Assembly (NCBI GenBank): GCA_013389105.1
Contig: JACADZ010000060.1
Span: forward strand, 1 to 35,418
Length of the DNA stretch: 35,418 nt
Source of the DNA: Parvularculaceae bacterium
GTDB taxonomy: Bacteria > Pseudomonadota > Alphaproteobacteria > Caulobacterales > Parvularculaceae
Reading direction: 5' to 3'
Shown: piece by piece, positions 8,536 through 17,053 of the stretch
Position numbering within the stretch: position 1 is the stretch's first letter
Layout: every line of letters starts with the position of its first letter
The notes under the pieces: model-generated
Database searches by the model: none
Told to the model about the DNA's origin: nothing
The model's input: only the letters and a program-made list of their open reading frames with translations
Made by a program: the position numbers and the translations under genes

Positions 8536-9705
8536 ATGGCGGTCCCTCGGCGTCGCCTCCCGCATGCCCCCGCGCCGCCGGGCGGCGAACGGGCCTGCCG
8601 ACCAAGGCGGGCGTCATGGACCCTTGGCGTCGTTGCGCTGCTCCTCTCGGCATGCGCCCCAGCCGGCGGCCCGGCGTTCGACACGGACGGGCTGCCGGAG
8701 AAGCTGTCCGAATGGGGCGTCCTTTCCGCCCATGACGGCGTCCTTGAATTCAGCGACGGGGCGATGCCCTACGATCTCGCGACGCCGCTCTTCTCCGACT
8801 ACGCCCTGAAGCTGCGCACCGTCTCGCTGCCGCCCGGAACCTCAGCGACGTATCATCCCGATGAGGCCTTCGATTTTCCGGTCGGGACCATCGTCACGAA
8901 GACGTTCTACTACCCGGTTTCGTCAGACGGCGTCGCCATCGGGCCAGAAAGGAGCGTCGAAACCGGCGTCCTGCCGCTCGACGGCCTGCGGCTCATCGAG
9001 ACGCGGATTCTGCATCGGCGGGCCGAGGGCTGGATCGCCCTGCCCTATGTCTGGAACCCCGAACAGACCGACGCGGTGCTGAAGCGCGCGGGAGATTTTG
9101 TCGAAACCACGCTTTATCGACCTGACGGACGCGCCGAACCCCTCAACTACTTCATTCCGAACGCCAACCAGTGCGCCGGCTGCCATGCGACGGACAACAC
9201 CACGCGCGCCATACAGCCGATCGGACTCAAGGCCCGTCACCTCAACAAGCCGTCGAGCTTCGCGCCGACCGCGAACCAGCTCGACCTATGGCGTCTTTCC
9301 GGCCTCCTTGCCGGGAACCCCGGCGGCCCCGCTCCGCGCAACGCGGTCTGGACAGACGAAAGCGAGGGGCTGGACGCCCGGGCGCGCGCCTATCTCGATG
9401 TGAATTGCAGCCATTGCCATTCCGATGTCGGCCCGGCTGACACGTCGGGCCTCGACCTGCGTCCGGAGACGCCGATGGGTCCAAAAGTAGGCCTCTGCAA
9501 AGGGACCATCGCGGCGGGGGCCGGATCCGGCGGGCGACCTTATGACATCGTTCCGGCGAAGCCCGATGAGTCAATTCTCCTATTCAGGCTCCAGACGGCA
9601 GATCCAGCGGCAATGATGCCGGAACTTGGACGATCGGTCGTCCATGAGGAAGGCGTTGCGCTCATTCAGCGCTGGATCGAGGGAATGGCCGGCTCCTGCG
9701 ACTGA
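8536..9705 (+). CDS. SO_2930/HNE_0200 family diheme c-type cytochrome
   Basis: A 389-residue protein with two heme c attachment sites, Cys213-AGC-His217 and Cys291-SHC-His295. Each is a CxxCH motif, so two covalent hemes are expected. [10 protein letters not shown] near the C-terminus could supply a distal Met ligand. The N-terminus contains a hydrophobic stretch ending LLLSAC (Cys40), a probable lipobox after a long basic leader, so the cytochrome is predicted to be a periplasmic lipoprotein; the true start might be shorter. The N-terminal 200 residues form a separate domain ([25 protein letters not shown]) typical of the SO_2930 family. It lies 2 nt after the beta-helix gene, which implies cotranslation and a joint function. 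The electron partner is unknown. Confidence 0.88.
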   Translation: MAVPRRRLPHAPAPPGGERACRPRRASWTLGVVALLLSACAPAGGPAFDTDGLPEKLSEWGVLSAHDGVLEFSDGAMPYDLATPLFSDYALKLRTVSLPPGTSATYHPDEAFDFPVGTIVTKTFYYPVSSDGVAIGPERSVETGVLPLDGLRLIETRILHRRAEGWIALPYVWNPEQTDAVLKRAGDFVETTLYRPDGRAEPLNYFIPNANQCAGCHATDNTTRAIQPIGLKARHLNKPSSFAPTANQLDLWRLSGLLAGNPGGPAPRNAVWTDESEGLDARARAYLDVNCSHCHSDVGPADTSGLDLRPETPMGPKVGLCKGTIAAGAGSGGRPYDIVPAKPDESILLFRLQTADPAAMMPELGRSVVHEEGVALIQRWIEGMAGSCD

Positions 9706-9787
9706 GGCCCATGGGTTGCGACCTTGGCGCGAGTTGCGCGGCAGGCGGGTCCCGCTAAATAACAGGGATTGTCGGCCGGGAGCCTCC

Positions 9788-11002
9788 ATGGACTATCAGG
9801 GTTTCTTCAAGGATCGGCTCGCCGCGCTCCGGCGCGAGGGAAATTACCGCGTTTTCGCCGATATCGAACGCCGAGCCGGCGCCTTCCCGGCCGCCCTCAA
9901 TCACGGCGCGCTGGGACCGAAGGACGTGACCGTCTGGTGCTCGAACGACTATCTCGGCATGGGCCAGCACCCGAAGGTCCTCGCCGCGATGCGGACGGCT
10001 CTCGACGCCTCAGGCGCCGGGGCCGGCGGCACCCGCAATATCTCGGGCACCAACCACCACCATGTGCTCCTTGAAGCCGAGCTCGCCGAACTCCATGGCA
10101 AGGAGGCGGCGCTCGTCTTCACCTCAGGCTACGTCGCCAACTGGACGTCCCTCGGCACGCTCGCCGGAAGACTGCCTGATTGCGTGGTGTTCTCCGACGC
10201 GCTGAACCACGCGTCGATGATCGAAGGCATCCGGCATTCACGGGCTGAACGGCGCATCTTCAGGCACAACGACGCCGCAGATCTCGACCGTCAGATGAAG
10301 GAACTCCCCGCCGGGACGCCGAAAATCGTCGCCTTTGAGTCGCTCTACTCGATGGACGGGGACGTCGCGCCCATCGCCGAACTTATCGCCGTCGCCGAAA
10401 GGCACGGCGCCCTCACCTATGTCGACGAAGTGCACGCGGTCGGGCTCTATGGCCCGAGAGGCGGCGGGATCGCTGAACGCGAGGGGCTGATGTCGCGCAT
10501 CGACGTGATCAACGGCACGCTCGCGAAGGCCTTCGGCGTCATCGGCGGCTACATCGCCGGTTCGGCGGCGTTGATCGACTTCGTGCGCAGCTTCGGGTCC
10601 GGCTTCATCTTCACCACGGCCCTCCCCCCGCACGTCGCCGCCGGCGCGCTGGCGTCGGTTCGGCACCTGAAGGCAAGCGACGAGGAGCGCGCCCTGCATC
10701 AGGCGCGGGTGCGCGAGGTGAGGACGAGGCTGCGGGATATCGGCATCCCCATGATCGAGAATGCCTCGCACATTGTGCCGGTGATGGTGAAGGATCCGGT
10801 GAAGTGCAAATGGATCAGCGACTGGCTTATGGCCAATCACGGGATCTATGTGCAGCCAATCAATTATCCGACCGTGCCGAAGGGAACCGAACGCCTTCGC
10901 ATCACGCCCTCGCCCGCTCATTCAGCAGCGGACATCGACCGGCTCGCCCGCGCGCTCTCGGAAATCTGGTCGCAATGCGCGCTCGCCCGGCAGGTGGCGT
11001 GA
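9788..11002 (+). CDS. hemA: 5-aminolevulinate synthase (C4 pathway)
   Basis: A 404-residue PLP enzyme of the alpha-oxoamine synthase family. It condenses glycine and succinyl-CoA to 5-aminolevulinate, the first step of heme synthesis in alphaproteobacteria. The start at 9788 gives [11 protein letters not shown], which matches known ALAS N-termini; the in-frame extension to 9626 overlaps the cytochrome gene and is not family-like. Key residues: Asp213 in [12 protein letters not shown] pairs with the pyridine nitrogen; Lys247 in [13 protein letters not shown] is the Schiff-base lysine; His141 in DALNHASM stacks on the ring; [12 protein letters not shown] is the substrate loop. It begins 82 nt after the diheme cytochrome gene on the same strand. 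Confidence 0.97.
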   Translation: MDYQGFFKDRLAALRREGNYRVFADIERRAGAFPAALNHGALGPKDVTVWCSNDYLGMGQHPKVLAAMRTALDASGAGAGGTRNISGTNHHHVLLEAELAELHGKEAALVFTSGYVANWTSLGTLAGRLPDCVVFSDALNHASMIEGIRHSRAERRIFRHNDAADLDRQMKELPAGTPKIVAFESLYSMDGDVAPIAELIAVAERHGALTYVDEVHAVGLYGPRGGGIAEREGLMSRIDVINGTLAKAFGVIGGYIAGSAALIDFVRSFGSGFIFTTALPPHVAAGALASVRHLKASDEERALHQARVREVRTRLRDIGIPMIENASHIVPVMVKDPVKCKWISDWLMANHGIYVQPINYPTVPKGTERLRITPSPAHSAADIDRLARALSEIWSQCALARQVA

Positions 11003-11010
11003 CGCCTCGT

Positions 11011-11051
11011 TGGAGCTTCGCGCAGGGCGTTCGCTCCAGCCTTCGATTTTT
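11011..11051 (+). terminator. Possible terminator after hemA
   Basis: Arms TGGAGC (11011-11016) and GCTCCA (11033-11038) form a 6-bp stem, followed within 8 nt by a five-T run (11047-11051). The 16-nt loop is long for an intrinsic terminator. Position between two converging genes makes a terminator plausible. Confidence 0.25.
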
Positions 11052-11101
11052 ACCGGCGTTGCGCAGATCCGCGTCGACTTTTGCGCACCCCGCTCCAGGG
11101 C

Positions 11102-11587
11102 TCAGCTTCTGCAGCCTGCAATGCCGGCTGCGGGAACGACTGTCTTCCAGCCGTCGGCGGTCATGACCGAGATCACCCCGCGCTCGAGATAGGCGCCGCC
11201 GTCGAAGCCGAGGCTGAACCGGGACTGAACGTTCACCGTCATGCCGCCGTCGGCCGTGAATTTCTGGGATTCAAAGACGCCGAAGCCGCCGGAACCGGTC
11301 GCCTCGGCGAGGACGAGCTTCACCTGTTTGCCGTTAAGGACCATCTCGGCGGACTTGCCGACAATGTATCGGAAGACAGGGGTCGGCCGCTCCTCATCGA
11401 GGGTCCAAAGCACCATGCCGCAGCCGCCCTTCGGAATCGCCGATTCCGCCAGCCCGGAAACGCTCGCCCCTTCGCCTCCGGGAGCGGCGGGCGCCGGCGC
11501 CGCGGGCGCTGCGGCTTTGGACGGCTCCCGTTCCGACGAGGCGCAGCCCGCGGCGCACAGGGCGATCAATAAAATCCGCACGTTCAT
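11102..11587 (-). CDS. Uncharacterised lipoprotein, last gene of the gsp operon
   Basis: A 161-residue protein whose N-terminus (MNVRILLIALCAAGC) is a lipoprotein signal with acylated Cys15. A low-complexity Ala/Pro linker (about 24-38) leads to a compact, probably beta-rich domain of about 110 residues. Two further cysteines, Cys56 (KGGCGMVLW) and Cys159 (AGCRS, third from the end), could form a disulfide closing that domain. I do not recognise the family. Its ATG shares ATGA with the gspN stop, so it is translated with the type II secretion genes. That context suggests an accessory secretion role, for example as a pilotin, but classical GspS pilotins are mainly helical, which does not fit well. 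A housekeeping lipoprotein riding the operon is the alternative. Confidence 0.8.
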   Translation of the reverse strand: MNVRILLIALCAAGCASSEREPSKAAAPAAPAPAAPGGEGASVSGLAESAIPKGGCGMVLWTLDEERPTPVFRYIVGKSAEMVLNGKQVKLVLAEATGSGGFGVFESQKFTADGGMTVNVQSRFSLGFDGGAYLERGVISVMTADGWKTVVPAAGIAGCRS

Positions 11588-12357
11588 GAGCCGGGCCGGA
11601 AGGCCCCTGACATCGCCATCGACATCGCTCCCTCCCCTTGGGTGAACCCGAAAACGCGCAGCGCCTCGGCAAGTTCGGCGCGCGCCGGCGCCGCTGTCGC
11701 GTCAAGCGTGTAGGTCATGTCGGGCCTGACCGCCAGTCGAAGACGAACGGCGCCATCCACGCTTTCGCCGGCCAGGGTCGCGATGATCGCTCCGTTGACG
11801 CAGCTGGCGCCGCCGGCGAGATCAAGCGGCGCTCCCCGAAACCGGCGAGCCGGCGCAGCAAGAACATTCGTCCGCAGATCGATGTCGGCGGCCGCGCAGC
11901 CCTTCGGGGCCAACTTGAGTTCTCGAACGACGCCGCTGAGCCTGCCTTCGAGCGGCGCGCCGAGAAACATGTAGCGCCGCGCCGTCGCGAGGTCGAAGTC
12001 GAACTGGGCGTCCGAGATCTCAATCCCGCCGAATGAGGCCCGGACGCGCCCGGAGCCGAAGACGGCGCCGCCTTCGAGCCTCACATCGGCCGAGGCCGCC
12101 CCCGTCAGCAATGACAAGCCGCGCAAGGAGAAGCTGACGTCGCCCAGCGCAACGCCGCCGGCCCGAGCATCCACCAGGACGCCGGACCACAGCGTTCCCT
12201 CCGTTTTCGCGACCGTGAGGCGGTCCGAGCCGCCGAGAAGGCTGACGGCGAGGGACGCCGGCGCTTGCGCCGTCACCTGGAACCCGGCGACAAAGCCGGC
12301 GAGCGCCAGCAGGAAGCGATTGGACGGGCGCTTCTGGATGATCGAGAAAAGGTTCAA
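11584..12357 (-). CDS. gspN: Type II secretion system protein N
   Basis: About 257 residues from a proposed TTG start at 12357, which lies 13 nt after the gspM stop with a GGAG-like site just upstream. The only in-frame ATG upstream is at 12432, deep inside gspM, giving 282 residues with an unlikely Arg-rich leader. A single N-terminal hydrophobic segment (FLLALAGFVAGFQVTA) is followed by a long periplasmic beta-rich domain with LEGTLWSG-like and LRGLSLLTG patterns characteristic of GspN/AsmA-like folds. Two cysteines (KGCAAAD, GASCVNG) are a known feature of GspN. GspN is an optional inner-membrane component. The operon position after gspL-gspM supports the call. The 3' end overlaps the lipoprotein gene by 4 nt. 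Confidence 0.83.
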   Translation of the reverse strand: MNLFSIIQKRPSNRFLLALAGFVAGFQVTAQAPASLAVSLLGGSDRLTVAKTEGTLWSGVLVDARAGGVALGDVSFSLRGLSLLTGAASADVRLEGGAVFGSGRVRASFGGIEISDAQFDFDLATARRYMFLGAPLEGRLSGVVRELKLAPKGCAAADIDLRTNVLAAPARRFRGAPLDLAGGASCVNGAIIATLAGESVDGAVRLRLAVRPDMTYTLDATAAPARAELAEALRVFGFTQGEGAMSMAMSGAFRPGS

Positions 12358-12370
12358 AGCGCCGACACTC

Positions 12371-12826
12371 CTACCGCCCAAGGCTCGCCTGCACGCGGAC
12401 CAGATCGGCGTCCTCGCTTGCCCTCGACACATCGGCCGACGTCACTTTGACCCCGTGCTCGCGTTCGAGCCGGGATAATAGCTCGAAAAGCCGGTCCGGC
12501 GCCACCGGCCCCGCCTGGATGTCGACGGACCCGTCGGCAAGCGCGTTGACAAAAGTCAGTTCAACGCCGAGCGCCGCCGCGGTCGCATTGAGGACATTGC
12601 GGACGGGTTCGGCGCTGGTCGCTTGCACGGGCGTCGCAAGGGCGGCCGAGCGCGCAACGAGTTGATACCGCTCCTCCGCCGCAGCAGCCCGGGCCTCGGT
12701 CCCGCGCCGCCAGGCGACCAGCGGCGCGACGGCGAACTGCGCCGCGCCGAGGACCGCAATGACGGCGCCGCCGGCGCTGATTAGCAGGCGCTCGCGTTCG
12801 CTCCGCTTTGACCACCAGGGGGTCAT
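12371..12826 (-). CDS. gspM: Type II secretion system protein M
   Basis: A 151-residue bitopic inner-membrane protein. The short cytoplasmic N-terminus (TPWWSKRSERERLL) precedes one membrane segment (about 14-36), a coiled-coil-prone stretch (RRGTEARAAAAEERYQLVAR) and a small ferredoxin-like periplasmic domain ending VRVQASLGR. GspM stabilises GspL in the inner-membrane platform. WW-x-x-R-S-x-R-E-R is a common GspM opening. The start at 12826 shares ATGA with the gspL stop; the alternative at 12856 is inside gspL. Confidence 0.88.
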   Translation of the reverse strand: MTPWWSKRSERERLLISAGGAVIAVLGAAQFAVAPLVAWRRGTEARAAAAEERYQLVARSAALATPVQATSAEPVRNVLNATAAALGVELTFVNALADGSVDIQAGPVAPDRLFELLSRLEREHGVKVTSADVSRASEDADLVRVQASLGR

Positions 12827-14019
12827 TGGAGCCGCACCTTGACGTCCCCCGACCACGTGTCGCCGTTCCGGCGAAAACCGCCGCTGTCGGAAGCGGCGAC
12901 GCCCAGCCTGCCGAGTTCAGCCTTGAAGGCCTCGACCGCCGCGTCGGACTTGCTCCCTATACTGACGATATAGTCGCCGCGATCGAGATCGTAGCGGACG
13001 CGGTTGACCTGGACCGCGCCGCTTGCCTCGACCGCAGAGGCGAGCCGGGCCGAAATGAGCATGAACGACGCCTCGCCGCCCCCCGTCGCGAGTCGCCCGC
13101 GCGCGTAATCGACGGGGTCTTCAGCCGCGGCGTCCGGGAACCGCTGCTGGTGAAGTTTTTTTGCGGTCTCGGTCCATCGCGCCTCAGCGCGGGCGAAGCG
13201 GGCGCCGTCGGCGATCATGGATGCGAAGGCGGCTCCTGCAAGGAGGGCGGCCAGCGCTGCGGCGCGCCGCCAGGGACCGATCGCGCCCGCCACCTGCTTT
13301 CGCCGAAAAAGGCGCTTTTGCAGGAAATTCGGCGGAGAGGCGGCGCTCACGGCCCGCGCGATCTCGCGCAGGATCGCCGAATCGCCGGACGGACCGGTCA
13401 CGTCGACAGCGGTTGCCGTCGGGAGCACCCCGGCCAACGCCTCGTCTCCGAGAACGCGGACATGGCCAGGCGGCGAAGCAAACAGCTCGGGCCCGAGCTT
13501 GAGAAAAAGGTCTCGCTCGAGCGCAAAGCCCACGCCGGCGAAAGCCGCCAGGACCCGGCCGCGGTCGGCGATGATCGTCGCTTCATCTATGGACGACGCG
13601 AGCGCGAGATAATCTGCTGACAGGACGTCCGGCTCCATTCCCGCCGCTTTGAACGCCGCGAGCCAGCCGCGCACGACTTCCGCTTTGGCGGCGAACGCCA
13701 CCGAAAGAGATGACGTCGTCGCCGCCCCGATCTCCAGAAGGTCGCTCGCCTCGCCGAGTTCGTCCTCCATGAGGTAGGCCGCCGCCGCCTTCAGCTTCGC
13801 GGCGCTCTTCAGCGCTGTCGGCATGCGCCGGCAGGCGACCTGCTCCCCTGGCAGCAGCGCGACAATCTCCGCGACGCCGCTCGCATAGGGCGTGATCGTT
13901 GAAAGGCCTCCGGCGTCTTCGACCGCGCCGAAGTCAAGAACCTCCGCATCGGACGCGATAGCCCAGCGCGTCAGATCACGCTCCGTCCGCCCAAGGAGAA
14001 AAAGAAGACGACGGGTCAT
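12823..14019 (-). CDS. gspL: Type II secretion system protein L
   Basis: A 398-residue protein that links the ATPase GspE to the inner-membrane platform. The N-terminal cytoplasmic actin-like domain (about 1-245) contains ACRRMPTALKSAAKLKAAAA and a segment near ADYLALASS. One membrane helix lies at about 251-270 (RRAAALAALLAGAAFASMIA). The periplasmic C-terminal ferredoxin-like domain (about 300-398) ends with FKAELGRLGVAASDSGGFRR. Start ATG overlaps the gspK stop (ATGA) and the 3' end overlaps gspM the same way, so stoichiometric coupled translation is likely. Confidence 0.9.
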   Translation of the reverse strand: MTRRLLFLLGRTERDLTRWAIASDAEVLDFGAVEDAGGLSTITPYASGVAEIVALLPGEQVACRRMPTALKSAAKLKAAAAYLMEDELGEASDLLEIGAATTSSLSVAFAAKAEVVRGWLAAFKAAGMEPDVLSADYLALASSIDEATIIADRGRVLAAFAGVGFALERDLFLKLGPELFASPPGHVRVLGDEALAGVLPTATAVDVTGPSGDSAILREIARAVSAASPPNFLQKRLFRRKQVAGAIGPWRRAAALAALLAGAAFASMIADGARFARAEARWTETAKKLHQQRFPDAAAEDPVDYARGRLATGGGEASFMLISARLASAVEASGAVQVNRVRYDLDRGDYIVSIGSKSDAAVEAFKAELGRLGVAASDSGGFRRNGDTWSGDVKVRLQ

Positions 14020-15017
14020 TCGAATACCGGCCCCAGCCGGCGCGAAAGCAGGCGCGCGTCGCCGTCTTCGCTCACTTCGAAGACAAGCCTCACGGCCACG
14101 CGCTGGTCGTGAAAGCGGACGGCGGCGTCCGCCTCGATATACTGCGATTTCAGTTTCACACGCCCGCGCGCTTCCTCGGAAATGACCCTGCCGGCGAAGG
14201 CGGCGCCCGCCCAGAATTGATCGATCGATGCGTAGCCGCCGGCCGGCCGATTTTCCATCGCCGCCTCGACCGCCGCAAGCGGAACGTCGTCGCCGAGAAG
14301 CGCCGCGAGCAGCGGCGCAGCGTCTTTGGTCGCCATATTAATGTTTAACGGCGCCGGATCGGCGCCCGGAAGGGCGCAAAGATAGGGGCGGATTTGTCGG
14401 TAGACTTCCGCGGTCACATCGGCGGCGGCGCGCAACTCGCTCAAATCGGCGATCGATCCGCCGCCAGTCCGATAGGGCGCCGGAAGACTTGAATAATAGC
14501 CGTCTTCGGCGCCTTGCGGCGTCTCGAAGTTGTCGGCGTCGATCCAGTCGGCGATTACGGCCGCAAGGCGCCGCGGGTCGTCGTCCTCAAGATCGAGCAG
14601 GCTGAAAAGGCGCTCGAGCTCCGCCAGCTTCGGATCCGCCTGCGCCGACCCCTGCCGCGCATCGCGACGCGCGAGGCTGTTGACGTTGAAGCAGACGGTC
14701 GCGTCCTTGAATGCGATCAGCGCGCCGCCGCCATCCATGGGGATTTCACTCGCCTTCGCGAAAAACGGATTCTCTAGCGCGAACTTGAAGCCGGCGGTCT
14801 TAACCGCCGCCTCGATCGCGCCCGCGGCCAGCGCCTCGACCCCGGCGGCGCGCCAAAGCAGCTCGGCGCGGACCCGAGCATTGGCTGCGCGGCTCGACGC
14901 AAGAGTCATCCGATCGCTGATCGACATGACGATAAAGGAGAGCGTGGCCACCAGCAGCAGCACGATGAGCAGCGCCGCACCGCTTTGCCGTCGCAGGGAG
15001 GTCTGCTCCGCCGTCAT
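14016..15017 (-). CDS. gspK: Type II secretion minor pseudopilin GspK
   Basis: A 333-residue large minor pseudopilin that caps the pseudopilus tip with GspI and GspJ. The prepilin-peptidase site is QSG/AALLIVLLLVATL (cleavage after Gly13). As usual for GspK, the Glu at +5 is missing. The big globular domain includes VCFNVNSLA, DDDPRRLAAVIADWID, a PLNINMAT segment and a helix-hairpin-helix-like region near ENRPAGGYASIDQFW. The start at 15017 overlaps the gspJ stop by ATGA; the longer frame to 15155 lies inside gspJ and is rejected. Confidence 0.93.
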   Translation of the reverse strand: MTAEQTSLRRQSGAALLIVLLLVATLSFIVMSISDRMTLASSRAANARVRAELLWRAAGVEALAAGAIEAAVKTAGFKFALENPFFAKASEIPMDGGGALIAFKDATVCFNVNSLARRDARQGSAQADPKLAELERLFSLLDLEDDDPRRLAAVIADWIDADNFETPQGAEDGYYSSLPAPYRTGGGSIADLSELRAAADVTAEVYRQIRPYLCALPGADPAPLNINMATKDAAPLLAALLGDDVPLAAVEAAMENRPAGGYASIDQFWAGAAFAGRVISEEARGRVKLKSQYIEADAAVRFHDQRVAVRLVFEVSEDGDARLLSRRLGPVFE

Positions 15018-15682
15018 CGCTCGGCCCTCGGCGCGGCCAGATCGCCGATCCAGAAGAGCTGCTCCATCTCGCCGTAACGATCGGCCTCGAAACCGACAGC
15101 CAGGGCCAGCGGCGTCGCCCGAGTCTCGCCTGGAGACGGCCACACGTCGATCCAATCAAGTTCGCCCCGGCGAAGAGCCGACTCCCCCAAGAGAAAGCGG
15201 AAGGTCAAATTGCGCGTGTTGCGAATGAGCACCCGGTCGAAGCGCGGCTGACCGCGGGCGTCGTCGAGGAAGGGTCGGATGCGGCGCACCAGCCCGCCGT
15301 TCTTCTCTATATATTCAACATATTGAAGTTCCGAACGCGGCGCGTCGCCGCCCGGATTGCTCCAGCCCGCGCGCACAAAAGCGAGGAGACGGCGCTCGCC
15401 CTGCGCTTCCTGCCGCGGCCGCCATGCGTCGCCGCCCCTGAAGGGCGGCCCTTCGACCTCGCCATATTCGTCACGCACCTGACGCGCGCGAATCTGCGCC
15501 ATGTCTTCCTTGATCAGCACATTGGCGATCTGCAGTTCCGCGATGCGCGCTTCTGCTTCCTTGATCTGGTCGCGGGCCTCGACGCCAAGGCGGAGCGCGA
15601 ACACCGCGGCGGTCGCCACCATCGCGAAGACGAGAAGCGCGATGAGCAACTCAGGCAGAGTGAGGCCGCGCTGGCGCGTCAT
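15014..15682 (-). CDS. gspJ: Type II secretion minor pseudopilin GspJ
   Basis: A 222-residue minor pseudopilin. The cleavage and methylation motif is RQRG/LTLPELLIALLVFAM, with Gly6 at -1 and Glu11 at +5; Pro at +4 is a mild departure from the more common L-x-E context. The C-terminal domain has family-typical segments VLIRNTRNLTFRFL and ATPLALAVGFEAD. GspJ forms the tip complex with GspI and GspK. ATGA overlaps exist at both ends (gspI upstream, gspK downstream). Confidence 0.93.
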   Translation of the reverse strand: MTRQRGLTLPELLIALLVFAMVATAAVFALRLGVEARDQIKEAEARIAELQIANVLIKEDMAQIRARQVRDEYGEVEGPPFRGGDAWRPRQEAQGERRLLAFVRAGWSNPGGDAPRSELQYVEYIEKNGGLVRRIRPFLDDARGQPRFDRVLIRNTRNLTFRFLLGESALRRGELDWIDVWPSPGETRATPLALAVGFEADRYGEMEQLFWIGDLAAPRAER

Positions 15683-16071
15683 GGCGCCTCGCTCTTGACG
15701 GTCAGGGCGCGTGCGAGAACCTGGGGACCGTTCTCGCGCAGGACCTGCGCCTCCAGGCGCACGAGGCCGGCGAAGCCGGCCGCCTCCACCGACACTTTCA
15801 CTTTCCAGTTGCGGCCGGCGAACGTCCGCGCTTTCTCGGTTTCGCCGCGTTCGAGCGCCGACCGCCGCGCCAGCAGCTCGACCATCGCCGCGTCCGCCAG
15901 CATTCCCGCGAGCATCTTCTCTTCCTGATCCGCGATGAAGCGTGTCGACTGGCCGATCAAGGTGACGATGGAGGCCGCGACCAGCCCCAGGATTGCGAGC
16001 GCAATCAGCACTTCCACAAGTGTGAGGCCGCGCGATCGGCGCCGCGACGCCCCGTCTCGACGGTCACTCAT
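15679..16071 (-). CDS. gspI: Type II secretion minor pseudopilin GspI
   Basis: A 130-residue minor pseudopilin. The prepilin motif RSRG/LTLVEVLIALAILGL has Gly15 at -1 and Glu20 at +5. The short C-terminal domain contains NWKVKVSVEAAGFAGLVRLEAQVL, matching the small beta-sheet of GspI. It nucleates the pseudopilus tip with GspJ and GspK. Start ATG overlaps the gspH end by 8 nt, and its stop overlaps the gspJ start by 4 nt. Confidence 0.92.
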   Translation of the reverse strand: MSDRRDGASRRRSRGLTLVEVLIALAILGLVAASIVTLIGQSTRFIADQEEKMLAGMLADAAMVELLARRSALERGETEKARTFAGRNWKVKVSVEAAGFAGLVRLEAQVLRENGPQVLARALTVKSEAP

Positions 16072-16582
16072 CGCGGGTCACCACGATGGCTTCGTCAGGC
16101 AGATTACGAACGACCCAGCGCTCGCGACGGTCGCGAAACTCCACGCGGAACGGGGTTGTCAGTCCGATGGGGTCGAGAACGATGCGCGTCGGTCGCGCCT
16201 CGTCTTCTTCGTCATCACGGCCCATCCGCGCATTTCTCGCCGCCGGATCTTCCACCGCGGCGATGATTAGAACCTCAGGCGGCATGCGCCGTTCCGAAAA
16301 GCGCCTGCCTCCCGCTTCAGCACGCCACTCCCCGCCTGAAAACCGTTCGATGCGATAGGCCCCCTCCGCGAGCGCGACGGACGCGGTCCTGCCCTCGATG
16401 ACCGAATCCTCCCACGCGGCGCTCACGCGCGCGGCGAACCGCTCGGCCTCCTCCTTCGCTCGCGATCGCGCAGGCGGCGCATTGAGGACGATCACCGACG
16501 CGGCGAAGGCGAGGATCGCCATCACCACAAGGAGCTCAACGAGCGTGACGCCGCGTTGAGGATTTAGTCCCGTGCGATCCAA
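16064..16582 (-). CDS. gspH: Type II secretion pseudopilin GspH
   Basis: About 172 residues from a proposed TTG at 16582. The prepilin motif NPQRG/VTLVELLVVMAIL sits 11 residues later, which is a normal leader length. The first in-frame ATG is at 16696, far inside gspG, and would give an implausible 49-residue Arg-rich leader. The TTG overlaps the end of gspG by 19 nt. The globular domain matches GspH (SVALAEGAYRIERFSGGEW, PIGLTTPFRVEF, near-C-terminal VVRNLPDEAIV). GspH is a minor pseudopilin between the main GspG filament and the tip. Confidence 0.88.
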   Translation of the reverse strand: MDRTGLNPQRGVTLVELLVVMAILAFAASVIVLNAPPARSRAKEEAERFAARVSAAWEDSVIEGRTASVALAEGAYRIERFSGGEWRAEAGGRRFSERRMPPEVLIIAAVEDPAARNARMGRDDEEDEARPTRIVLDPIGLTTPFRVEFRDRRERWVVRNLPDEAIVVTRDE

Positions 16583-17040
16583 TTTCCGATATCCGCATCG
16601 AGTCCCTCGCCGCCGGGCTGACCGTCCGCGCCGAAAGAAAACACGTCGAAGGCGCCGTACTCGCCGGGAAAGCGATACTGGTAGGGGCGCCCCCAAGGAT
16701 CAACCGCAGCGCCGGCGCGCAAATAGCCGCCGGGCCGATACTGGTCAGCATTGAGCGCATCCGCAGGCGGCGCCGAGAGGGCCGCGAGCCCTTGCTCCGT
16801 AGACGGATATGTCATCATATCGAGGCGATACTGGTCGAGCGCGCCCTCGATGGTCTTGATGTCGATCTGAGCCTTCTTCACCGCGGCCCGATCGCGCTCC
16901 GGCAATACGTTGATGACGACCATCGCGGAAATAAACGCGAGAATGGTCAGCACCACCAGAAGCTCAATCAGCGTGATGCCGCGCTGCCGGCGCCGTGATG
17001 CGGCGGTTCGCGCGAATGCGGGCTGTGAAGGCTTGCTCAT
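16564..17040 (-). CDS. gspG: Type II secretion major pseudopilin GspG
   Basis: A 158-residue major pseudopilin. The site is RRQRG/ITLIELLVVLTILAF, with Gly21 at -1 and Glu26 at +5. Family hallmarks follow: IKTIEGALDQYRLDMMTYPS, STEQGLAAL, DPWGRPYQYRFPGEYG and the calcium-site region FSFGADGQPGGEGLDADIGNW. The start at 17040 gives a 20-residue basic leader; 11 extra residues upstream are possible but lack support. It follows gspF by a 13-nt gap, one of the few gaps in the operon. Confidence 0.97.
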   Translation of the reverse strand: MSKPSQPAFARTAASRRRQRGITLIELLVVLTILAFISAMVVINVLPERDRAAVKKAQIDIKTIEGALDQYRLDMMTYPSTEQGLAALSAPPADALNADQYRPGGYLRAGAAVDPWGRPYQYRFPGEYGAFDVFSFGADGQPGGEGLDADIGNWIARD

Positions 17041-17053
17041 AATTGCTCCGGTT

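Noticed and set aside
10238..10921. 227-codon minus-strand frame opposite hemA
   Set aside because: Shadow of the hemA reading frame; no motifs.
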